Assembly: GCA_021159445.1 (NCBI GenBank)
Contig: JAGGRV010000461.1
Coordinates: 1 to 11,393, forward strand
Direction: 5' to 3'
Length of the DNA: 11,393 nt
Origin: Deltaproteobacteria bacterium
GTDB lineage: Bacteria > Desulfobacterota > Dissulfuribacteria > Dissulfuribacterales > UBA3076
A program made the position numbers and the translations under genes. The notes beneath the pieces are model-generated. The model had not been told where the DNA came from, did no database searches, and saw only the letters and a list, made by a program, of their open reading frames with translations. Numbering within the stretch: position 1 is the stretch's first letter; every line of letters begins with the position of its first letter. This document shows, piece by piece, positions 1-6,286 of the stretch.

Positions 1-13
1 ACTTGAAGTACAG

Positions 14-119
14 GGAGTACGTCTGCGTACCCTCCGCCTCGCATCTGCAGCACCATGTAAACGCTTACAGTTCGGTGAGTTGCCGTAAAACTGGCGTTGT
101 AATCCCGTGAACGGTTACA
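14..119. repeat. Degenerate intergenic repeat motifs upstream of zapB
   Basis: No gene is recognisable in the first 145 bases. A short hairpin has arms GTACG (17-21) and CGTAC (26-30) around the loop TCTG. Two related 14-mers follow: TGTAAACGCTTACA at 56-69, itself nearly palindromic, and CGTGAACGGTTACA at 106-119. They match at 11 of 14 positions and lie 50 bases apart. Two forward frames stay open from the window edge (to stops near 88 and 109), so the 3' end of an unseen upstream gene cannot be excluded. The motifs look like an interspersed intergenic repeat, but that is inference. Only a genome-wide search would show it. Confidence 0.35.
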
Positions 120-145
120 ATGTTTTTAAATTCGGGAGAGTGTAT

Positions 146-430
146 ATGAGTGATCAGGAACTTCATCTATTAGAAGATAAAGTCGATAGTCTATTAAGAT
201 ATTGTGAACAGTTGGTGTCTGAGCGGGATAATTTTCGCAGGCAGACACAGGAACAGGCTTCACAGCTAAAGGACCTTGAAGATAAATTGGCCCGGTTTGA
301 GGAAGAGAGGGAAAATGTTCGTCTTCGGGTTTCAGACCTGTTGGGTAAAATCGACCAGGTTGGTACGTTTTCAAAAGGAGCTGAGGATATTGATACAGCA
401 CGTCAAACTGATATGCCCTTAGGCGCCTAG
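146..430 (+). CDS. zapB: ZapB-like coiled-coil cell division protein
   Basis: A 94-residue, highly charged protein that looks almost wholly alpha-helical and coiled-coil, apart from a short tail after about residue 75. It has heptad-like spacing of Leu, Val and Ile (LHLLEDKVDSLL near the start, then LKDLEDKLARFEEE). ZapB proteins are small cytoplasmic coiled coils that bind ZapA at the Z-ring and promote FtsZ ring assembly. The family assignment rests on composition, size and the neighbouring zapA, because coiled coils align poorly. The ATG at 146 is preferred because GGGAGAG (134-140) lies just upstream. An in-frame GTG at 107 would add 13 residues of non-coiled sequence inside the upstream repeat. 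The gene ends five bases before zapA, so the two should be co-transcribed. A generic coiled-coil protein remains possible. Confidence 0.72.
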   Translation: MSDQELHLLEDKVDSLLRYCEQLVSERDNFRRQTQEQASQLKDLEDKLARFEEERENVRLRVSDLLGKIDQVGTFSKGAEDIDTARQTDMPLGA

Positions 431-435
431 ACAAA

Positions 436-720
436 TTGGAAACGACACAAATAAAATTTAATTTTTTTGGTCAGGTGTATGAACTGAAGGCCGATGATCC
501 GGAGGTTGATGTCAAGGAAGTCGTAGAATACGTTGAAGCGAAGGTTAGAGAACAGGAGACCTCAAACAAGGGCTTGGCCCCTCACAAGATGGTGGTTTTA
601 GCCGTGCTTAATGTAGGTAAAGACTATATATTGGCCAGGCATCAATTGAGGGAATTAAAAGAGACGGTCGTTAGCAAAACAAGTCGATTAGTCGCCAAAA
701 TTGATTCCGCAATGGATTAA
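436..720 (+). CDS. zapA: Cell division protein ZapA (TTG start)
   Basis: A 94-residue protein that opens with the ZapA signature: an FNFFGQVYEL strand, then an acidic segment and a helix (VDVKEVVEYVEAKVREQE). It continues with the family's VVLAVLNVGKDYI helix and a C-terminal coiled coil (residues about 66-94). ZapA is a cytoplasmic FtsZ-associated protein that crosslinks FtsZ filaments in the Z-ring and recruits ZapB. The start is TTG at 436. It is the only usable start in frame, because a TGA at 409-411 closes the frame and no ATG, GTG or TTG lies between. There is no clear Shine-Dalgarno sequence, so translation probably depends on coupling to zapB, whose stop ends at 430. The order zapB, zapA, 6S RNA is common in proteobacteria. 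No convincing terminator follows. Confidence 0.92.
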   Translation: METTQIKFNFFGQVYELKADDPEVDVKEVVEYVEAKVREQETSNKGLAPHKMVVLAVLNVGKDYILARHQLRELKETVVSKTSRLVAKIDSAMD

Positions 721-780
721 GGAAATTGGAAGAAAAATCCAGCGCGTTCTTTGTTATATTATTATTTCCCGTTTCCTAAT

Positions 781-808
781 TTGGCAGATCGTGGTATTAT
801 AATAAAAT
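781..808 (+). promoter_or_regulatory. Candidate ancestral 6S RNA promoter, now cut off by an insertion
   Basis: TTGGCA (781-786) and TAAAAT (803-808) are each one mismatch from the sigma-70 consensus hexamers and lie 16 bases apart. The -10 hexamer falls inside the 8-bp duplication that flanks the 811-989 element. If the element is removed, this promoter fires towards ssrS with its -10 about 22 bases before the first helix of 6S RNA. As it stands, the left copy fires into the element. A perfect TATAAT at 798-803 overlaps it but has no good -35. This is inference from hexamer matches only. Confidence 0.35.
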
Positions 809-997
809 AGGTAACTACTTACGTAGTTAGGCTGAAGCTGTTTAGACTGAAGGCTGAGGGGGTCAAAAGAACACGATTGCCGTACTTTGGCGGAAATATC
901 TGATTTTTGCACCAAACACGGTTTTAAAATGCGTTTTTTCCTAACAGTCTTCAGCCTTCAGTCTTCAGCCTATCCACCTGAATAGTTACTAAAATAG
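803..997. repeat. 8-bp target-site duplication TAAAATAG flanking the element
   Basis: TAAAATAG occurs at 803-810 and again at 990-997, directly abutting the outer ends of the terminal inverted repeats. Bases beyond the octamers do not match (A at 802, C at 989), so the duplication is exactly eight bases as read. It contains the hexamer TAAAAT, a fair -10 element, so each side of the insertion now carries a copy. Confidence 0.75.
811..989. mobile_element. MITE-like non-autonomous element, 179 bp
   Basis: The element begins GTAACTA (811-817) and ends TAGTTAC (983-989), which are exact inverted complements. Longer subterminal arms follow: TAGGCTGAAG at 828-837 pairs with 963-972, and GACTGAAGGCTGA at 845-857 pairs with 951-963. 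An unmatched stretch lies between the two arms on the left side. The arms are built from repeated GCTGAAG/ACTGAAG heptamers. The central part (858-950) has no open reading frame of note. Immediately outside both ends is the same octamer, TAAAATAG (803-810 and 990-997), as expected for a target-site duplication. Terminal inverted repeats, no coding capacity, small size and a flanking duplication together define a MITE-type insertion. The mobilising transposase family cannot be named, because several families make 8-bp duplications. A static palindromic intergenic repeat is the alternative. Confidence 0.75.
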
Positions 998-1017
998 AAG
1001 AATTAACTTGGTTTGTT

Positions 1018-1188
1018 TCCCCTGCTGTGTTTGTGATTGGCAGAGTTTGTTGAGCCAACTCTCTTTACAAGGGGGTCTCCTCTTCGCATAGGGATGGAAG
1101 GAGAGAAATCTCTTTCCCAAATAGCGGATGAGACGCCCACCTGGTTTGCCAGGTTCAATAGATTTTGTCGACACGGCATAAGTGGGGG
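1018..1188 (+). ncRNA. ssrS: 6S RNA
   Basis: 6S RNA binds the sigma-70 form of RNA polymerase by mimicking an open promoter, and lowers housekeeping transcription in slow growth. The fold is readable. The terminal helix pairs TGCTGTGT (1023-1030) with ACACGGCA (1171-1178), eight pairs, extended by CCCC (1019-1022) with GGGG near 1184-1188. The upper stem pairs GTCTC (1075-1079) with GAGAC (1130-1134) and GGG (1072-1074) with CCC (1136-1138). The apical hairpin pairs GGAAGGAGA (1096-1104) with TCTCTTTCC (1109-1117) around GAAA. The 3' side of the central bubble carries the small hairpin CCTGG-TTTG-CCAGG (1140-1153) followed by GGTTCAA, as in the E. coli RNA, which has CACC, a CCTTG/CCAAGG hairpin and GGTTCAA at this place. 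The length of about 170 nt and the position after zapA also fit. The exact ends are estimates. Confidence 0.93.
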
Positions 1189-1651
1189 ATTATATGGGCT
1201 ATAACCCCGTTCGGGTTCATATATATAAAACGGATATGGTAATAGGTTGCACATCCATGTGATGTGTCTATGGTAATTTGAACAACGGTCAGACCTGACT
1301 GTATGGTTAAAGGATGCCATACAATGTCTTTGGAAATCCGGCCGGTTTGCAATAATAGCTGGACTATTTTAACGAGGGTTTTTTTAGCGAACAAAATCCT
1401 CTTAAGCAAAAACCTGAAAAAAACGAAATAGACCGTCTTTATTCGGGACTTGGGAAAAGGCTTTGGACTGATTCAGAAGATGGATGTTTTATACCTAACT
1501 GGCCTTTAATAGTCACAGCATATTTTTTGGGTCGATCCAGGCCCTGATTTCAACCGCTTGCCAAAATCCGTATGTAACCGTCATCAGACGCTCCACAAGG
1601 GAGTCGAGATGGGGTGTGGCCATCCTATATGGAAGGGAGGTGCCACCCATC
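1189..1651 (+). other. Non-coding, hairpin-rich leader between 6S RNA and rny
   Basis: No recognisable gene lies in these 463 bases. Small stems can be read: AACCC (1203-1207) with GGGTT (1213-1217); CACATC (1250-1255) with GATGTG (1261-1266); and GTATGG (1301-1306) with CCATAC (1317-1322). The last stem holds AAAGGA (1309-1314) in its loop, a possible Shine-Dalgarno sequence for an ATG at 1324 that opens a 35-codon frame ending at 1431. A second frame runs open from 1359 to a TGA at 1545-1547 without a standard start. Neither translates to anything I recognise. The region may be a long 5' leader of rny mRNA, a second small RNA, or remnants of a lost gene. Confidence 0.4.
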
Positions 1652-3214
1652 ATGGAATTTTTATACCTTTTACTTTCAACCATTTTGGGCCTGTGTGTTG
1701 GTTTAGCTGCAGGCATATGGCTTACCAAACGCAGGACTGTTGACACAGTTGATTCAATAAAAGAGGAAGTTGAGCGTTTAAAGAAAGATGCCTTTGCAGA
1801 GGCAGAGAGGCTACTTAAGGAAGCCAGGATCCAGGGACAGGAGGAAACATTTCAATTAAAAAAAGGGGCCGAGAACCAGATAAAGGAGTGGAAGCTCGAA
1901 CTGCACAGTCAAGAAGGGCGTCTACAGCAAAAAGAGCAGCAGGTAAATCGCAAATATGAGTTGGTTGACCACAAGGAAATTGAGGTCCTTGAGAAGGAAA
2001 AAGCATTGCAGCAGTTAGAGCATACCCTCGAGAAAAAGGGAAAAGAGATAAAAGACTTGGTAAATAAACAGAGGAGCCAGCTTGAAAAGATATCAGGTAT
2101 GTCGGTTCGGGAGGCCAAGGACTGTCTGCTCGAGACATTAGAGGCAGATGTTAGACAGGACGCGTCCAAACTGATTAAAAAGATAGAGACAGAGACCAAC
2201 GATACTGCGGAGAAAAGGTCCAAGGAGATAATATCACTGGCCATAGCCAGGTATGCAGGTGAATATATAGCTGAAAGGACTGTTTCAGTGGTACACTTGC
2301 CTAGTGACGAGATGAAGGGGCGTATAATAGGCCGGGAGGGTAGAAATATCCGGGCTATAGAAGCAGCTACCGGCATAGATCTCATCATTGATGATACTCC
2401 TGAAGCTGTTCTTTTGTCCGGTTTCAATCCAGTGCGTAGAGAAGTGGCCAGGATTGCCCTTGAGAGGCTGGTTGCTGATGGCAGAATTCACCCAGCCCGC
2501 ATTGAAGAGGTGGTAAAAAAAGTAGAAAAAGAAATAGACAATACTATCCGTGAGATGGGAGAACAGGCTGCTTTTGATATTGGAGCCTATGGAATTCATG
2601 CTGAACTAATAAAGCTTTTGGGCAAACTTCGTTTTCGTACCAGCTATGCCCAGAATGTATTGCAGCATTCTATCGAAGTCGCTTTTCTTTGTGGGATAAT
2701 GGCTTCTGAGTTGGGAGTCAACGTAAAGAAGGCAAAACGGGCCGGACTGCTTCATGACATTGGGAAGGCTGTGGACCATGAAGTAGAAGGACCGCATGCC
2801 ATTATAGGTGCCGATCTGGCTAAAAAGTATGGTGAGTCTCAGGATATCGTACATGCCATTGCAGCACATCACGAAGATGTGAAGCCAGATACAGTAATGG
2901 CGGTCCTTGTACAGGCTGCGGATGCCCTTTCGGGAGCAAGGCCCGGGGCCAGGCGGGAAATGCTTGAGAGCTATGTGCGGCGCCTGGAAGATTTGGAGGG
3001 TATTGCCAAATCATTTGCAGGGGTCCAGAAGTCCTATGCCATCCAGGCAGGGCGTGAAATACGCATAGTTGTTCTCAGTGACAAGGTATCTGATGCAGAA
3101 ACTCCGCTTCTATGCCGGGAGGTGGCAAAAAAGATAGAGAGTGAATTGAGTTATCCCGGTCAAATCAAGGTGACAGTGATACGGGAGACAAGGGCCGTGG
3201 AATATGCGAAATAG
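1652..3214 (+). CDS. rny: Ribonuclease Y
   Basis: RNase Y is a membrane-anchored endoribonuclease that starts bulk mRNA decay. The 520-residue length equals that typical of the family. Domains in order: an N-terminal membrane helix (residues 2-24); a long charged coiled coil (about 30-200); a KH RNA-binding domain with GRIIGREGRN at 223-232; and an HD phosphohydrolase domain with the metal-binding HD pair at 368-369 in GLLHDIGKA and AAHHED near 405-409. The ATG at 1652 is chosen because the anchor helix begins right there. The strong GGAAGGGAGG (1631-1640) lies 11 bases upstream, which is a little long. In-frame GTG codons at 1616 and 1640 would add a short unconserved leader and are less likely. 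tyrS follows after 11 bases, so the genes share a transcript. Confidence 0.96.
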   Translation: MEFLYLLLSTILGLCVGLAAGIWLTKRRTVDTVDSIKEEVERLKKDAFAEAERLLKEARIQGQEETFQLKKGAENQIKEWKLELHSQEGRLQQKEQQVNRKYELVDHKEIEVLEKEKALQQLEHTLEKKGKEIKDLVNKQRSQLEKISGMSVREAKDCLLETLEADVRQDASKLIKKIETETNDTAEKRSKEIISLAIARYAGEYIAERTVSVVHLPSDEMKGRIIGREGRNIRAIEAATGIDLIIDDTPEAVLLSGFNPVRREVARIALERLVADGRIHPARIEEVVKKVEKEIDNTIREMGEQAAFDIGAYGIHAELIKLLGKLRFRTSYAQNVLQHSIEVAFLCGIMASELGVNVKKAKRAGLLHDIGKAVDHEVEGPHAIIGADLAKKYGESQDIVHAIAAHHEDVKPDTVMAVLVQAADALSGARPGARREMLESYVRRLEDLEGIAKSFAGVQKSYAIQAGREIRIVVLSDKVSDAETPLLCREVAKKIESELSYPGQIKVTVIRETRAVEYAK

Positions 3215-3225
3215 GTGTGCATAGC

Positions 3226-4449
3226 ATGGAGCAGGATCTGAAAAAGGCCATGGAACTCATTCATAGGGGGGCTGTGGAGGTTCTCGATGAGAATGAGCTG
3301 GAGGGTAAACTAAAGAGAGCCATTAAGACCGGCATACCCTTAAGGATCAAGGCTGGTTTTGATCCAACCGCTCCCGATTTACACCTGGGACATACAGTAC
3401 TTATACAGAAGATGAAGCACTTCCAGGATCTTGGCCACCGTGTGATGTTCCTCATAGGAGATTTTACCGGTTTGATAGGAGATCCATCCGGAAAGTCCGA
3501 TACAAGGCCTCCCCTCACTCCTCAGCAGGTACAGGAGAATGCCAGGACATATAAAGAGCAGATCTTTAAGATCCTGGATCCGGAAAAGACTGAGATTGTC
3601 TTTAATAGTGTGTGGATGCAGGAGATAAAGTCCATAGAAATGATTCGTCTGTGTGCCAAGCATACTGTGGCCAGGATGCTGGAGAGGGATGATTTTAAGA
3701 AGCGCTTTCAGGCCCAAAAATCCATAGGAATACATGAATTTATCTATCCCTTGATCCAGGGCTATGACTCTGTAGCTATAAAGGCAGACATTGAGCTTGG
3801 GGGCACTGATCAGACTTTTAACCTGTTGGTAGGGCGACACATACAAAAAGAGTACGGTCAGGAACCCCAGGTTGTAATAACCACGCCGCTTCTTGAAGGG
3901 CTGGATGGGGTCCAGAAGATGAGCAAGTCTTTGGGCAATTATATTGGGATTACCGAACCGCCTCGGGATATGTTTGGAAAGCTTATGTCCGTTTCAGATG
4001 ATTTGATGTTCAGGTACTTCGAATTGCTGAGCAGTCTTGATTTGGATGAGATAAAAGGGCTTAAGGGCGGGATTGCCGAAGGTCGTCTTCACCCTAAGGA
4101 TGTGAAGGCACGGCTTGCACAGGAGCTGGCGGAAAGATTTTATGGCGCTCGGGCCGCAGAGGCTGCAAAAGCAGATTTTGAGGCCCAGTTCAGCAGGGGA
4201 GAGGTCCCTGATGACATCCCGGAGTTCAAGCTATCTCCAGACGAAAAGACAATCTATCTTCCCAAAGTTCTCAAAGAGGCTGGTCTTGTGGCAAGTACGT
4301 CTGAGGCCAGGCGACTTATCAAACAAGGTGCGGTCAGCATTGATGGCAACAAGGTGCAGCCTGAGGAAATTGAGGTCCAGTCGCCCCAAACGGTCCTGAA
4401 AGTGGGTAAGAGAAGATTCTTGCGGGTAAAGGCTAATCGCTCTATTTAG
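3226..4449 (+). CDS. tyrS: Tyrosyl-tRNA synthetase
   Basis: This cytoplasmic class I synthetase activates tyrosine with ATP and loads it on tRNA-Tyr. In the 407-residue reading, the HIGH-type motif is HLGH (53-56) and the KMSKS loop is intact (231-235). The tyrosine-site segment GGTDQTFNLLVGRH precedes the KMSKS loop. A C-terminal S4-type RNA-binding domain covers about the last 65 residues (STSEARRLIKQGAVSIDG). The KMSKS form of the loop points to the TyrZ-like branch rather than the E. coli TyrS branch. The ATG at 3226 has GGTG (3214-3217) upstream. A GTG at 3217 would add three residues and begins only two bases after the rny stop. The gene sits in a tight run with rny and hemL. Confidence 0.96.
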   Translation: MEQDLKKAMELIHRGAVEVLDENELEGKLKRAIKTGIPLRIKAGFDPTAPDLHLGHTVLIQKMKHFQDLGHRVMFLIGDFTGLIGDPSGKSDTRPPLTPQQVQENARTYKEQIFKILDPEKTEIVFNSVWMQEIKSIEMIRLCAKHTVARMLERDDFKKRFQAQKSIGIHEFIYPLIQGYDSVAIKADIELGGTDQTFNLLVGRHIQKEYGQEPQVVITTPLLEGLDGVQKMSKSLGNYIGITEPPRDMFGKLMSVSDDLMFRYFELLSSLDLDEIKGLKGGIAEGRLHPKDVKARLAQELAERFYGARAAEAAKADFEAQFSRGEVPDDIPEFKLSPDEKTIYLPKVLKEAGLVASTSEARRLIKQGAVSIDGNKVQPEEIEVQSPQTVLKVGKRRFLRVKANRSI

Positions 4450-4467
4450 GTTACATGAGGAGGCCAA

Positions 4468-5760
4468 ATGCACTATCATCACCTGTCAAATAGTTATTTC
4501 CAAAAGGCCCAGGAGCTGATTCCGGGCGGAGTAAACAGCCCTGTACGCGCATGCAAGTCAGTGGGCTGCGATCCCGTATTTGTAGAGAAGGGAGATGGTT
4601 GCCGCTTATACGACGTAGATGGAAACCAGTATATCGACTATGTCTGCTCCTGGGGTCCGATGATTATCGGGCATGCACACCCTGAGGTTAAGGCGGCAGT
4701 CGCAGAGGCCCTGGAATCCGGTACCAGTTTTGGAGTGCCGACCTGGCGTGAAGTGGCTCTGGCACAGAAAATAGTTGAGCTTGTGCCGTCCATTGAGCAA
4801 GTGAGGCTGGTAAACTCAGGCACAGAGGCCACCATGAGCGCTATCCGTCTGGCCAGGGGATATACAGACCGAAAGAAGATATTGAAATTTGATGGCTGTT
4901 ATCACGGACACGCGGACTCCTTTCTGGTAAAAGCCGGCTCCGGGGTGGCGACCCTTGGTATCCCGGGAAGTCCGGGAGTACCTGAGGAGGTTGTATCCAA
5001 TACACTGGCTGCACCTTTTAATGATTTAAAGGCCCTCAAGACTGTCCTGGACAGAGAGGGGGATGAAATAGCAGCGATTGTTGTGGAACCAGTCCCTGCC
5101 AATATGGGCGTGGTTCCACCAAGAGAGGATTTTCTCCCTAAACTGAGGGAGTGGACCGAGGAAAAGGGCATAGTACTCATATTTGACGAGGTGATCACTG
5201 GTTTCAGGCTGGCTCCGGGTGGGGCACAGGAGTATTTCCAGGTGATGCCGGATCTTACCTGTCTTGGAAAAATAATTGGTGGGGGATTGCCGGTAGGGGC
5301 CTATGGCGGCAAACAGGAGATTATGGAAAAGATAGCTCCTGTGGGTCCTGTGTATCAGGCGGGGACCTTGTCCGGGAATCCACTTGCCACTGCGGCCGGC
5401 CTTGCAACCCTTGAGGTGGTGAGCCGTCCGGGATTCTATGACGTCCTGGAAGAAAGGGCAGAGGCCTTGGGGAACGGGCTTGTTGAGATTGCCGGGAGGC
5501 ATGGGGTAACCTGCTGTCTGCAGCGTAAGGGGTCCATGATGACGACTTTCTTTGGCCAAAGGGGTCCTGTCGTTGATTTTGAGGCTGCCCTTAAGTCCGA
5601 TACCGATCTTTATGCCCGCTTTTTTAGGCATATGCTGGAGGAGGGGGTTTATCTGGCTCCATCCCAATTTGAGGCAGGCTTTGTCTCCATGGCCCATGGA
5701 TGGGATGTGATTGAAGAGACCCTCAGGGATGCTGAATCCGCATTCAAGAATCTTGGTTAG
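4468..5760 (+). CDS. hemL: Glutamate-1-semialdehyde 2,1-aminomutase
   Basis: This PLP enzyme converts glutamate-1-semialdehyde to 5-aminolevulinate, the last step of the C5 route to haem, sirohaem and cobamides. The 430-residue protein has full family length. It shows the N-terminal IPGGVNSPVRA motif, NSGTEATMSAIRLAR (about 116-130), the YHGHAD segment (145-150), the PLP-contacting IFDEVITGFR (238-247), and the Schiff-base lysine K268 in GKIIGGGLP. The start is secure: GAGGAGG (4457-4463) lies just before the ATG at 4468. It follows tyrS by 18 bases and is the last gene before the terminator at 5883-5912. Ordinary aminotransferase paralogues are unlikely, given the close match to GSAM-specific motifs. 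Confidence 0.96.
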   Translation: MHYHHLSNSYFQKAQELIPGGVNSPVRACKSVGCDPVFVEKGDGCRLYDVDGNQYIDYVCSWGPMIIGHAHPEVKAAVAEALESGTSFGVPTWREVALAQKIVELVPSIEQVRLVNSGTEATMSAIRLARGYTDRKKILKFDGCYHGHADSFLVKAGSGVATLGIPGSPGVPEEVVSNTLAAPFNDLKALKTVLDREGDEIAAIVVEPVPANMGVVPPREDFLPKLREWTEEKGIVLIFDEVITGFRLAPGGAQEYFQVMPDLTCLGKIIGGGLPVGAYGGKQEIMEKIAPVGPVYQAGTLSGNPLATAAGLATLEVVSRPGFYDVLEERAEALGNGLVEIAGRHGVTCCLQRKGSMMTTFFGQRGPVVDFEAALKSDTDLYARFFRHMLEEGVYLAPSQFEAGFVSMAHGWDVIEETLRDAESAFKNLG

Positions 5761-5843
5761 GGGGTAATTATTCAATCCTTGTCTGAAGGAGTGTGAACAG
5801 TTAGCTTAAAAGAAAAATCAAGGGCCGGTTTGATACAAATGGA

Positions 5844-5877
5844 TTGACAGTTGTGTTTTCCTATGCTAATTGATAAT
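5844..5877 (+). promoter_or_regulatory. Possible promoter ahead of the atp operon
   Basis: A perfect -35 hexamer, TTGACA (5844-5849), lies upstream of AT-rich candidates: TAATTG at a 17-base spacing (5867-5872) and the better GATAAT at 22 bases (5872-5877). No -10 is good at the ideal spacing. The likely start would fall within or just before the 5883-5912 hairpin, so transcripts would begin with a terminator. Weak call. Confidence 0.25.
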
Positions 5878-5882
5878 CTAAT

Positions 5883-5912
5883 TCTCCAGGAAGGCTTTTT
5901 GGAGAGTTTTTT
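5883..5912 (+). terminator. Rho-independent terminator after hemL
   Basis: TCTCCAGGAA (5883-5892) pairs with TTTTTGGAGA (5896-5905), ten pairs including two G-T, around the loop GGC. G and a run of six T (5907-5912) follow. It ends the rny-tyrS-hemL operon and separates it from the atp genes. Confidence 0.82.
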
Positions 5913-5989
5913 AATGATATAAAAATGAATGAGGCCCCGTTCAGTTTGGTTAATGGAGTGGCCTGTCGGCAAACAAGTTATGGTGATAC

Positions 5990-6286
5990 ATGGGCACTAT
6001 AAAAAAGGAACTGGCATCGCAGTTTCGCAGTCTCAGTGTTGCCAGTGCTGTTGCCATGTCAGTGGTTTTTTCGATCTTTGCCGGCGTGATTACGGGGTAT
6101 TATCTGGATGCCTGGCTATTTGACGGGCAGAGTCATTGGCTTACCATTATCTGTCTTTTTTTGGGGATTGCCGGGGCGGTTAAAAATTTTATTATTTTGA
6201 CCAAGCGTTTTAGCGAGGAACCCAAGGAGAAAAAGGGGAAAGACCAGCCGGAGGCACATGTTTCAGGTCGCCAAGATAATGTTTAA
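5990..6286 (+). CDS. atpZ: AtpZ-like F0F1 ATPase accessory membrane protein
   Basis: A 98-residue protein with two predicted membrane helices (about 17-44 and 50-72) and a basic, charged C-terminal tail. It matches the small ATPase gene-1 (AtpZ/AtpQ-type) family by the Gly-rich first helix ending GYYLDAWLF and a second helix with GIAGAVKNF. These proteins are encoded ahead of atpI and atpB in many ATP synthase operons. Roles in ion supply or in assembly of the Fo sector have been proposed but are not settled. The ATG at 5990 has only a weak GGTG (5982-5985) upstream. The 3' end overlaps atpI by 29 bases in another frame, which suggests coupled translation. It is the first gene of the four-gene Fo operon. 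Confidence 0.82.
   Translation: MGTIKKELASQFRSLSVASAVAMSVVFSIFAGVITGYYLDAWLFDGQSHWLTIICLFLGIAGAVKNFIILTKRFSEEPKEKKGKDQPEAHVSGRQDNV

Noticed and set aside
798..803. Perfect TATAAT as an independent promoter -10
   Set aside because: No reasonable -35 lies 15-19 bases upstream; the overlapping TAAAAT with TTGGCA at 16 bases is the better pair.
1379..1385. Run of seven T as a terminator after 6S RNA
   Set aside because: No stable stem directly precedes it; the nearby ATAG/CTAT stem is short and too distant.
1558..1743. Plus-strand 61-codon frame overlapping the start of rny
   Set aside because: It covers the rny start in another frame, and the rny anchor helix and long domain sequence are far better supported.
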